Made by a program: the position numbers and the translations under genes. From Sthenelais limicola (Eukaryota > Annelida > Polychaeta > Phyllodocida > Sigalionidae): 64,000 bases of DNA. The notes under the pieces are model-generated. The model did no database searches and had not been told where the DNA came from. It was given only the letters and a program-made list of their open reading frames with translations. Shown here in pieces: positions 54,746 to 64,000 of the stretch (position 1 is the stretch's first letter; each line of letters begins with the position of its first letter). The stretch lies in NCBI GenBank assembly GCA_942159475.1, contig OW804102.1:32432873-32496872 (forward strand), read 5' to 3'.

Positions 54746-54963
54746 TCAGATATTCTGAAAATGTACAATTCGCCTTCATTAATTGTCTCAATAACCCATA
54801 TTTAAGACAGAAATGCAGTTTAACATAAGAGAACTGATACTTTAAATCAATGCGACACTGAATATACTCAGATATAGCCGGTATTCACCATTTTGCAGCC
54901 TAATTTAGCAGAATTTCCTAAATGTGTAGATCTGACAATTGTACATTTTCTGAAAATCTGACC
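54746..54963. mobile_element. MITE family 1, near-complete copy
   Basis: About 218 bases bounded by imperfect inverted repeats: GGGTCAGATATTCTGAAAA on the left and TTTTCTGAAAATCTGACCC on the right. The flanks are TAT-rich (TATAT/ATATA), which fits a TA or TAT target duplication but cannot prove it. No coding capacity. Confidence 0.8.
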
Positions 54964-55046
54964 CATATATATTAAGCAGAATTTACTTCATATGTAGGGC
55001 TGCCAATTGTACATGTATAGGAAACCTGAGACGATTGTTCTTATCG

Positions 55047-58000
55047 TTATGAAGCAGGGGTGTCGTATAAAGGTTGCTCCTCAGTTGTCCCCTGTATGGC
55101 GTGGCGCCATCTACCGACGGAAGGCGCCTGAGGTGACGTCACCTGCCGGCCAGTGATAGCAATTACCTGCATGTGGAAGGCTGCATTCTCATAGAAGTGC
55201 TCTTCCACCTGAAACACAAGTGAATTGGCGAATTTAGTAGTAATAGACCCAGTAGAGGAAGTGATAAGCTTTATGAAAAACATTGACTTAGCTAGACACA
55301 CACCTGAAATAGAAGTGAATTTGGGATGTGCATCTCTCACTGCGCATTGAGAAAATTAATAACAGCTATGAAAGACAACACGTCATTGATATCCTCAGAA
55401 ATCTATCAATATATTCTATGTCTTTATTTAAAAATTGAACCATCTACCATTTGCGTGTATTTGGCTTTTGCAGACCAAAATCTAATGAATATCACGATAA
55501 CAAAAATATTACTTAAATATATGTTCCTTGCTAAGCCAATTACGTGTGTTATATAAACAAAAAAGTTGTGATATTGATACAATTGTAAAATTATTTCGAA
55601 TTGGTTGAGATAAATATGATCAGAATATCGATCAATAATGACATGATGTACACCAGTTGAGGGTGAGTGGGTGTAAATTGGTGTAGCCAGGAGGAAGGGA
55701 AGGCATGGGGGAGTGTTGAGGGGAGGGGATGAGGAAGGAATAAGGTTTAAGGGTTCGGTCATAAAATGTACAATTCGCCTTCACCAATCCCCTCGAATAA
55801 CACAAATTTAGGACAGAAATGAAGGCTAAAATACAGTTCAAAATAGCGATATCAAATATATATTGAGTTATACCAATTATTTATCATGGTTCGTCCGACT
55901 CTAGCTGAATTTATGAAATGTACTCAAGCGTGCATTTGCTGACGACTTCATTTACCTCAAAAGGGATTTAAGTAATAAGATCTGATATAATTATACTCAG
56001 GAATTTGTATTTCTTGGTAGGAAAAAGACAGAACAAAAGGTAGAAAATTTTACCACACGCCTAAATAGATAGCGTGACCTGAGACCTGACATAGGGTTAC
56101 ATCACTCTAGAAGCTTCCAGATGCCATAACCGACTGGCACTTTTGGGTCTGATTTTGAAGTGGCTAAGATCACTATTTTGACTATGTATCATCTGGAAAT
56201 GTATTTGTAGCTTTTGATGACTTCTATCATACGGGACATTTGTGCGGAATATCACTGCTCTATATATTACTTAGATTATTAGATATTCTGTTAATGAAAT
56301 ATCTGTGGCCGAACATGGGTCAGACTCAGGCAAATTTCCCCAAAATGAGGAGCTCAGCGGCAAGTGTCACTTTAACCTTTACAGCGAATTTGCTCTGTAT
56401 TGTGACCAAATATCTTTTAATATATGGATCACCCAGTTTTGACATGACCAGGTATTAGTTAGATAGGTCAAGGTCTATGCACCAGACACTAGACCACTGA
56501 ATAGAAATTGCATTACAGGTGAATCAAGTCTAGAACAGTGAGAAGTGTCACTTTGCTTGAGAGCGCAGATTTAATTAAATTAGGTGAGGGTGACACTCTT
56601 ATATAGCTTACCTTATTTGCTGCAGTGGGATACGGGGGAGGAGTTAGACTTGGTGATGTAGGCCTGGATCTTCTATCCACAGTGGTATCCACAGAGTTGC
56701 GGCGTGGACGGGGTGGGGCAAAACTCTGACATGCAACAGGGATATTCAAAGAAGGCAGTCCTGCGGGGGAGAGCTGTCCATGCCTGGTGTTCGCAGCATC
56801 AGTCACTGGCAAAACATCTTTCTGGAGGTTGTTTTTCCGGAACCCGCAGGACCTGGGTCTCGAATGCCATGCCTCAGTGCCTTCTTTTGGAATGCTTTCT
56901 AAGAAATCAACCGATCTGTTGCGTGATGGGAGCGTGCTGGAGATATGGGTGTTGTTGCTCAAGGTGTCGAAGAGGTCGCCAGTTGACCTGAATGACGCTA
57001 TGGCCCTGGTCAAGGCACGTGATACACGCTGATCGATGATTTCATCGAGTGGTGTTGTCTTCTGCTCAGTTTTTGTCGCGCCTGAATCAAGATAATGAAC
57101 ATCCATGAGGACATAGTTAAAAGAATGTATCAATTCAAGGGTTGAATATAGTTGAAACAAAACAATTACATACCGCACTGACACTGAGGAAATAAGGGCG
57201 TCTATAGGTCAACGTAACCCCAATATCTGACATCACAAAATAGTTTACCCGTATAAGATAGTAAAACTGACAGTACTGAAAAGAATAGAAAGACTCACAT
57301 TTTGAGACAGGATCCACTTGCTTGGGAGGAGAGAGTTTGGTCCTCGGTGTCGGCAGCATATCGGCCGTGTTGATCACATCATATGCTTCCTGCTCTGTTG
57401 AAGCTGAAAGAGTTTAATAACCATTTCTATTTGTAAATATATTATTAAGAAAGGGTGTCATTGTTGACAGTAATTTGTTGTCACAATTCATTTCAATAAC
57501 CCTGTGTAAACAATATTACAATGTTCTATTGCGATTACTATGAAGTTGCGATTCATGTTAAATCTTGTTCCCTCAAATCACCATTTTCTCCGTCTTTTTA
57601 CTCATTAAATGCTAATATAATATTTAAGGATCCATACAAAAACGCCGTGTCCACCATCGACGTTTTCTATATCATCATCTCACATACATACATACATACA
57701 TACATACATACATACATACATACATACATACATACATACATACATACATGTATACATATATATATACTGCTATACATACATATATATCACTATGTATAAC
57801 ATATCCAAGAATGGAAAAGAAATAAATTAAACAAATAACATTGCACGAATCATACAGTGTTAGTCAAAGTATCGCCCATCTTCTTGATATAGGCCTAAAC
57901 TGGTATAATATATATGTCACCTTATCAGAAACAATATTATAACATTTTATCTAAGGCGACCATTTCAATTTGGGTAATTTGAGGGGGTTAGTGAAGATGA

Positions 58001-61000
58001 ATTGGACATTTTCAAATAGATATGCTGGATTGCTTACTGCAGTCAGACTGTTGTGAAAAGGAGCCTACAGAGCCTACAGAGCAGCAGGTTCCATCCAGTT
58101 CCTGCTCAAAAAGCGTCTTCCTCCTCCACACATAGATCTTGCTGAAGATGACGAGCCCAGCGAAGCCCGACACAAGAGTACCCATGATGGGTAGCAGGAC
58201 CACCAAGATGAAGCCATCTATAATAATAATGTTTGATGTTTTAATACAAATTTAACTGAACCTTCGCAAGAGGCCAATTTTCCGTCTTTGATTGATTGTG
58301 AGTGCCAAAGAAGAAGCTGAAAACCTCCCTACGCTGGAGAGCCTTCTTCTACCGTGGTTTAGGACCTGAATACAATATTTTCTAAATCTAAGTTTTCTGT
58401 GTACGAATGTTTATTCAGGTTAGGGACTGTTCATAATTAACCACTGAGTGGAGTGGGGGGGGGGGGGGAATTTGCGAAATTTTCTTTCAGAGTCTATGCA
58501 AAAAAAGTACCCCCGTTCAGAGTCTGTGCAAAAAAGGTGCACCCCCTGAAAATTTTCCCCTCCTCCTCCCCCCCGTGGTTAAAAATGAACAGTCTCTTAT
58601 AGGATGGCATTTGCTAAGTGATTATTATGGCTCGGGTGAAACACAGTCTTCTGCCACACCTAGAATTGTCATGGATACATCAGCACAAGTTTAGTGTGGG
58701 TGGATATGAAGTCATCTATAATAATAATGGTTTACTACATGACACACTTTTGTACACATTCTTTGTAGCGTGTATTTTATCCTGTATTTTGTGTTATGTA
58801 CCTGATAATCTACTCTAGTTTACTAGTCAACTTGTGTCACCTAGTACCATTCTTTTCTATCAGTAATCAAACATTTAAAGGATGTTCGGAGATCTTTGAT
58901 CTCTTGTGGAATTGCTCTTCCCAATTATCACAGATGGTAATATAGTGCTCCATCCTATTTTTTATTGTTTATTTGTTTTGCACATAAATCTTTATTTCGG
59001 ATACCTAAGAAATACAACCTAGGCTAACGAGTTTATACAGATAATACATTTAATAATTCAATCATTCAACAAAAAACAAATTTTGGTGATGGGAGTTATT
59101 TTGTTGAAGGCAAGTTGTAGTTTACCTGACGCCCTGAATGTACTCACCTAGTTCATAAACCGCAGGGAATGTAGATGGGTAGGTCGAATTGTAGATCAAA
59201 TTGTTGCCTTGATGTCAGGTGGGCATAAAAACAAAACCAGTATAGATGATGAAATAGCAATTCAGATATATAAGGAAGACCATCAAGGAAAATCCAACAT
59301 GAATATCATACTACTGTAGAAATTTGTTCTAACATACAATCATTATTAATTATTTTATTTTTCATAAATAAAAAATAGGGCAAGTTAGTTTCTGCACAGT
59401 GTAGGTTGTTGAGAGGATCTTAGAGCCATTGACCTATTAAGACACAGTCTTTATTATATAATTTGAATTAACATCTCTTGTAAAGAGAACATATAACTAT
59501 ATATACTCCATTCAATTAATGGAACTCCTCATTACACTTCTGCAGAGTACAGTACTTATAACCCTTTACAACTAACTATTTGTGCATTATACATTATTTG
59601 TAATTACTACCGCTGTGGTGCTATCTCGAGAGGCGCTAGGCCGAGGGCATATGCAATGCAGGTATCTCGAGATATCCCCACAACAGTAATGATGTACTTA
59701 AAGGTAGTGGATGTGTTAGTGTTGTGTTGGTGCGTTGTGGTTGCTAAATCTCCCTATTGTCCAACGCTTATAACATTGCTCCTACTGGCTTCATCTCATA
59801 CTACACAAACTAGTTACAACGTGTTGAACAGGGGATTTGCATGTCTCACTGCGCATGGCTATTACAGTATGTGTTGGGTTGGGGTTATTTCCTGGGTATG
59901 ATCATAAACTGCCTCCCTCTCAGCTCTCCCACCCTTGATATAACCATCTTAAATGTGTTGATAAGGACGTAAAGCAACCAGTCTCACTCACTCACTCCCT
60001 CTCAGCTCTCCCACCCTTGATATAACCATCTTAAATGTGTTGATAAGGGCGTAACGCAACCAATCTCACTCACTCACTCACTCACTCACGTGTTGGGGTT
60101 ATAGTTCAATTGAATTCATAGATTCTTTATTTGCAGATCTGATTTACAAAGGTTATTCGATGTCTGGTCACTGACCGGTTATAGTTGCGAGTGCCTGCAC
60201 GAAGTTCACCCCGTAGGGCACTGCGAAAGGTGACGCAATACACAGAGCAATACCTTGTGACACATGCGTTGTATCACTCGCTAAAGGCCGGCTTATACCT
60301 GTAAGGTCGCAACCGATTATGATTAAATATCTAACCAAGCATGATACAGCCGTATGCCGGCGTCTGACTAATAAATGTAAGTTTTTCAAAGGCTTTTTCA
60401 AAAAATACCAATTAAAAAATGTCTCATAAACTTGTCAAAATCTAGAACACTAATTTATACTCGACGGGGAAAAGAGTGGATTAGATCGATAGTACACACA
60501 CAGAGCGGTTATTTAGCTAGTCACTTAATAAATACCCCCATGAATCTCCCTTATTTGAATAGTCAGAAGAGTGTAAAGCAACTAGTATTTATCAGACCAT
60601 TTTCCCGCATCACAGTGCGTGATACAAGATATGTATGACGACGACTCAACTAAGGGACGAGTCACTACCTAAACACGCATCACCTGATAACAAATGTATA
60701 TTATATACATGTACATACATGGTTTAAGTTAATAGAAAGAATTCAAGAAATGCTATATCCCGAGAAATGATATATCCCGATTCTACATGTAACTAGTTAC
60801 AACCGATAGGCATGACATTAAAACAACTACAATACAATGGCAAAATTTAGATTTAGCCTATAAGAAGTATTCTAGCATTATATATCATTTTTATCCTACC
60901 GCATTCAAGTCCATTAATGTCGAAGCGCAGAGCTTTACAGATGTAAACTGAGTAAAGTAGAATTAATTATATTAAAAGTAAAGTAGAATTAATTATATTA

Positions 61001-61929
61001 ATAAACACATGTTCTGCCTTTAAATACGGTTCAAGCGCAAGTACAATTGGACAAGGACCTTTCTCTTTACGTTTTAAAAAAGGTTTATAATAATATATTT
61101 GTCCACATTTAGTCCAACAACGAGATTGACTTGATGTTATGCTCTAGGGCTGGTGCATATTATTCGGCAAGAAGTTCATAATATTTTGTAAAATTGTAAA
61201 GTAATCTTATACTGCCATCATAAGCAAAATCGATGTGCATACAATTGTATATTAAAACGTAAATTATCCATCCTTATTATTACTTATATAAATAATCGTA
61301 GGCTTCGTAAAGTTAGAGGAGACATTTTAGATATGGAACTATGCAGTAGGTGCGAACTAATTTGAATGATTGATGTATAAAGCATCAAGCATGGCCTGTC
61401 GTGTATAAGACACTGTCCCGGGTACATGTATATGGTTTTATTTTGTTGATATCTGCGAATTTCTCGCATTTATAAGGTTATACCTTTTTAATTATCATAT
61501 TTGTATACTTTCGTGTCTACAATATCCTGCTTATGTTGGGAGATATTTTCTATGAATCTTTTCTAATATTTCTCTATCTGATTTAAATCAGCTTTTCTGC
61601 GAATAGTGTACTTCTTTGCATAATGTCTGGCTGAATAAAAATCTTAAAACAAACAAACTATTTTATATAATTTATATTTATTATAGCTGGCAACGGCGGA
61701 AGACCACCGCAAGGTGAGCCGGGGTTATTGTACAAATGCATTTAAAAAAACGATGTAAATGTATCCACGCCTGAATACAATCTAATGTTGAATGTTGATG
61801 AAAAATGTTGAAATTATCTTCTTATCTTGCGTAAAGTTCTCAAAGGTTAATTTTGCCCATTCAAATTTATACTCACAACAGCCTGTGACAGTGGAATTAG
61901 GCGTGTCAGTCAAATCAGTCGTCTCCATC
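55047..61929 (-). CDS. Gene D: single-pass receptor, 3' part, with long motif-rich cytoplasmic tail
   Basis: Exons (transcript order) 61929-61877, 60947-60900, 60298-60254, 59207-59148, 58217-58038, 57403-57299, 57081-56612, 55208-55047 chain in phase for 373 residues to a TAA. The 5' part is not found; it probably lies upstream. The visible ectodomain is short: TGCFYICKALRFDINGLEC looks like the end of a discoidin-type domain, then a Ser/Thr linker and LIYNSTYPS. The membrane segment is FILVVLLPIMGTLVSGFAGL and onward to IFSKIYVW, followed by basic RRK. The tail of about 275 residues has CC (possible palmitoylation), EAYDVI, a PPPY WW-ligand, FYENAAF (Y-x-N, Grb2-type) and LYDTP (Y-x-x-P, Crk-type) close to the end. 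There is no kinase or phosphatase domain. Discoidin receptor layout is suggested, but identity is open. Confidence 0.65.
55756..55955. mobile_element. MITE family 1, diverged copy
   Basis: Core CGCCTTCACCAATCCCCTCG with a weak right end, in the last intron of gene D. Further fragments of the same family lie near 10286-10345, 27880-28105, 53609-53740 and 54400-54470. Confidence 0.6.
56612..57081 (-). CDS. Gene D main cytoplasmic-tail exon
   Basis: 470-base exon, open throughout, encoding a Ser/Pro/Arg-rich, probably disordered tail: QRVSRALTRAIASFRSTG, LPSRNRSVDFLES, PPRPRRNSVDTT, RSRPTSPSLTPPPYPTA. Several R-x-x-S sites (RSRPTS, RRNS, RNRS) are candidate basophilic-kinase or 14-3-3 sites, and PPPY is a WW-domain ligand. 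Acceptor TTGATTCAG, donor AAG|GTAAGC. Confidence 0.75.
57681..57750. repeat. (CATA)n microsatellite
   Basis: About 17 uninterrupted CATA units, followed by TATA-rich sequence to about 57790. In the gene D intron between the transmembrane exon and the next exon. The 92-codon ORF across it is an artefact of the repeat. Confidence 0.95.
58038..58217 (-). CDS. Gene D transmembrane exon
   Basis: 180-base phase 1-1 exon: acceptor TTATTATAG, donor TGCA|GTAAGC. It holds the whole membrane helix (about 25 hydrophobic residues with GXXXG-like GTLVSGFAG spacing), the stop-transfer WRRK and a CCSVGSVGSFSQQS tail start. The helix orientation follows from the upstream N-glycosylation motif NST and the basic inner side. 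Confidence 0.8.
59608..59760. repeat. Hairpin repeat, copy 2, with shared flank
   Basis: Same hairpin as 16217-16306 (GAGGCGCTAGGCCGAGGG, TATCTCGAGATATCCCC), followed by the same GTTGGTGCGTTGTGG flank. The shared flank shows the mobile unit is longer than the hairpin, about 150 bases. Confidence 0.7.
59889..60088 (-). repeat. Tandem pair of partial SINE-like repeats, inverted
   Basis: Two 5' parts of the family lie in tandem. CTCCCACCCTTGATATAACC occurs twice, about 87 bases apart, each followed by CTCACTCACTC. In a gene D intron. Confidence 0.65.
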
Positions 61930-64000
61930 CTAGGTCTTCACAAAGAGTGCTAAAGTACGTACATGTGTAAACTAGTAAGTATACCACACGAAGATGAGGG
62001 TATTTACAATAGGAACACCACACCGATTGCAATGACAATATTAAGGGTCTAGGGGCCCATTACACAAGAGATTCTTCCTTGAGATGTGCATATATTATAG
62101 GGTGTTGGAATTTGAATTGACGACGTAGTACTATATATATGAATATTTGATCGTGAATCTAGGTGAATAGATTGATTGGAGAAATGATATATATAGATAT
62201 CGATTTTTGAGTTTAATTTGATTAATAGTGTATCTTCAGTATATCAGTAATACTATGCAGTAAAAATTAATAAATTAAAATGTGTAAAGGAAGTTTTTAA
62301 GGAGTACATATTGTAATACGATTACAATGTGATAATATCTCAAAATCCTTGTGACTTGTGACTCATTTCAATTCAATTCAATTAAACAATTCCTTGTTGC
62401 GGTTCTTAATTACAATAGGTCGGACAATTCTACCGTCAATGGGACAGGTCTTCCATCGAAGGCCAACTTTTGATCTTTGAAATGATTGTTACATAAATTA
62501 ATATAACAAACATAGTACTTAATACTATCAAATGCAGTGAAGATGGATACGATGAATACGATGAATGTGATGAGGGTATACATGCTCTTGGCATATATAG
62601 ATATTATACTAGTATATAGATGCTGCTAATTGATTATCAACAGGATGTTAAAGGAAAGAAAATGAATCTTATCTTACGAAAGCTGATATTATAGCTTTAG
62701 GATCTCGTTTCGGGACAGCAATTCTATACTGCCGTGTGTATATAATCATATAGTGTAACTATATAGGTTGTTTTGTGTTTTGTGACAGTAGGCTTGATGC
62801 TAATGGGGGGCAATTAACCTCTATTTCCAGGGCGTTTGTCAAGTTACGGTGGACGAAAGTAATGTGTATGCACCGCACTGCACAAAATTCAATCGACTTT
62901 GAGACTGCACAAAATTCATTTTATAGACGTAATTGACTGTGTAGGACTGCACAAAATTCATTACGTAGACAAAATTGACTTTGGGATTGAACAAAATTCA
63001 GTTTGTACACGAAATCGATTGCTGAATCATGACAGTGAATGAACAAAATAATTATTTCGTTGTCAAAATTACAATTTTGTTCTTAAATGACCATTTTGTT
63101 AACGAAAATGGATAGTAATCAACACAATTGTGATGTTGACTCTTGGCGCCCCATAGATAAGGTCGGATATTAAAGGTGCATTCTCACTTAAAGCCACATT
63201 TTCATTTACCGTCGGTCGAGAAATTAGTGATTTTCTACTCTTTATTCAACTCTCTCTCCCCCCCCCCCCCCCACACACTTAAAAATCATTGCACCAATAT
63301 TTTCGATGATTTTGTAGTCGTTTTTGCTACAGGGTTTCTAAAACATCCCCAATTTTGTATTTAGAGGACCCGCCCCTCTTCATTTATTATCACTCATGGG
63401 CAGCCGTTTTCTCTCGCCCGATTCACTTCGAATTATTATGTAAACATAATAAAACAGTTAACAGAAAACAATAATACAAATAATAACGTAAACAAGAATA
63501 TTGATAAATCCGGTCATATAAGCCGTAATATCAATTTATTTGGTACGATTTATTTTGTCATATAAGCTTGACAAGTTGAATAGCCCGAAAGCTAGTGATT
63601 AAATAAAAATAAATAAAATAACAATAAGGGTTTTCCAATCCAATACCATATATCTAACATATCGACCCCGGCATAAGATATACATGCGACCTATCTTACT
63701 TCCATACATCCAGATAATTTAACTGTTATACCTACTTAAACATATTTATTTCATTCCTTAATACAGAATAAACCCAAATCAGGATATCAACATCCCATCC
63801 GTCACGTCCTTCTAATATTAATTATCACGGTCTGCTTTATTTTTGAATATTTCTAACATTAAACCACCAAATTTAAACGTGATAATTAGTAAAAACTAAA
63901 TATTCCCTATAGGGATTCTTATTGTTTGATTGAAATTTTCTCCAATAATGTCTGATAATTTCTTTGTGAAATAAACCTCTGTCACCAAGAGGATGAGCGG
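61930..64000. other. Right-end region without assigned genes
   Basis: No exon of gene D could be supported here, although its 5' part should lie in this direction. The region holds AT-rich DNA, a run of ACAAAATTCA motifs at 62880-63020, a C tract at 63249, and a member of the 47700/52200 dispersed repeat at 63300-63430. Confidence 0.45.

Larger units (their letters stand above)
50540..55046. other. Intergenic region between genes C and D (convergent)
   Basis: No supportable exon. The 124-codon ORF at 51951-52325 lies in a dispersed repeat that recurs near 32090, 47700, 53290 and 63300 (shared TCCTTTCCTGTG.TGACTTTACTTAT), so it is not called. Contains small repeats at 52427, MITE fragments at 53609 and 54400, and a full MITE at 54746. 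Confidence 0.55.

Noticed and set aside
56704..57032. Plus-strand ORFs at 56704-57032
   Set aside because: Antisense to the long tail exon of gene D, which has proper splice sites and phase.
57521..57799. 92-codon ORF
   Set aside because: Created by the CATA microsatellite.
60168..60401. 77-codon minus ORF as a gene
   Set aside because: Only 60254-60298 has fitting splice sites, and it belongs to gene D.
61680..61960. Plus-strand micro-exon (TTATAG|CTGGCAACGG..CAAG|GTGAGC) joined to an open stretch at 61882
   Set aside because: Phases can be matched, but the peptide has no recognisable feature, and the minus-strand reading of 61877-61929 chains with gene D.

Overview
The window is animal (metazoan) nuclear DNA: AT-rich, with short exons in long introns, GT-AG splice sites and dense transposon debris. 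The protein modules (kringle, apextrin-C, F-type lectin, discoidin, CUB, Ig) and a dispersed repeat starting GTGAGTGAGTGAG, which resembles gastropod and bivalve repeats, suggest a marine lophotrochozoan, most likely a mollusc. That assignment is inference. No bacterial, viral or organelle block was seen.

Layout. (1) About 1-28,900, minus strand: the 5' part of one large secreted or cell-surface mosaic gene (gene A), running off the left edge. I could chain 27 exons in consistent phase, from a TATA box and signal-peptide exon to the window edge. They give 4,530 coding bases, or 1,510 codons. Domain order: signal peptide, kringle, kringle, Cys-rich module, ApeC (apextrin C-terminal), kringle, F-type-lectin-like, discoidin, half F-type lectin, complete F-type lectin, other half F-type lectin, SUEL-like, CUB, CUB. 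(2) 18,929-23,416: a structurally complete Ngaro/DIRS-type tyrosine-recombinase retrotransposon inside an intron of gene A, with identical split direct repeats. (3) 28,900-34,980: gene-free, repeats only. (4) 34,985-36,553, plus: a single-exon, lysine-rich type II membrane protein (gene B). (5) 40,584-50,527, plus: a small Ig-superfamily gene (gene C, exons from 45,012) ending in a GPI-anchor-like signal, with a second matching signal-peptide exon 4.4 kb upstream. (6) 55,047-61,929, minus: the 3' end of a single-pass receptor (gene D) with a long cytoplasmic tail carrying SH2- and WW-ligand motifs and no kinase. (7) The rest is intergenic, filled with MITEs, foldbacks, SINE-like copies and microsatellites.

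How the genes fit together. Gene A combines ligand-binding modules (lysine-type kringle, fucose-type lectin, ApeC, CUB) typical of invertebrate recognition proteins. Genes C and D are surface proteins with adhesion or receptor architecture. A role in innate recognition or adhesion is plausible but is inference from domain types. Exon coordinates were read by eye from splice signals and phase; expect errors of a base or so in places.
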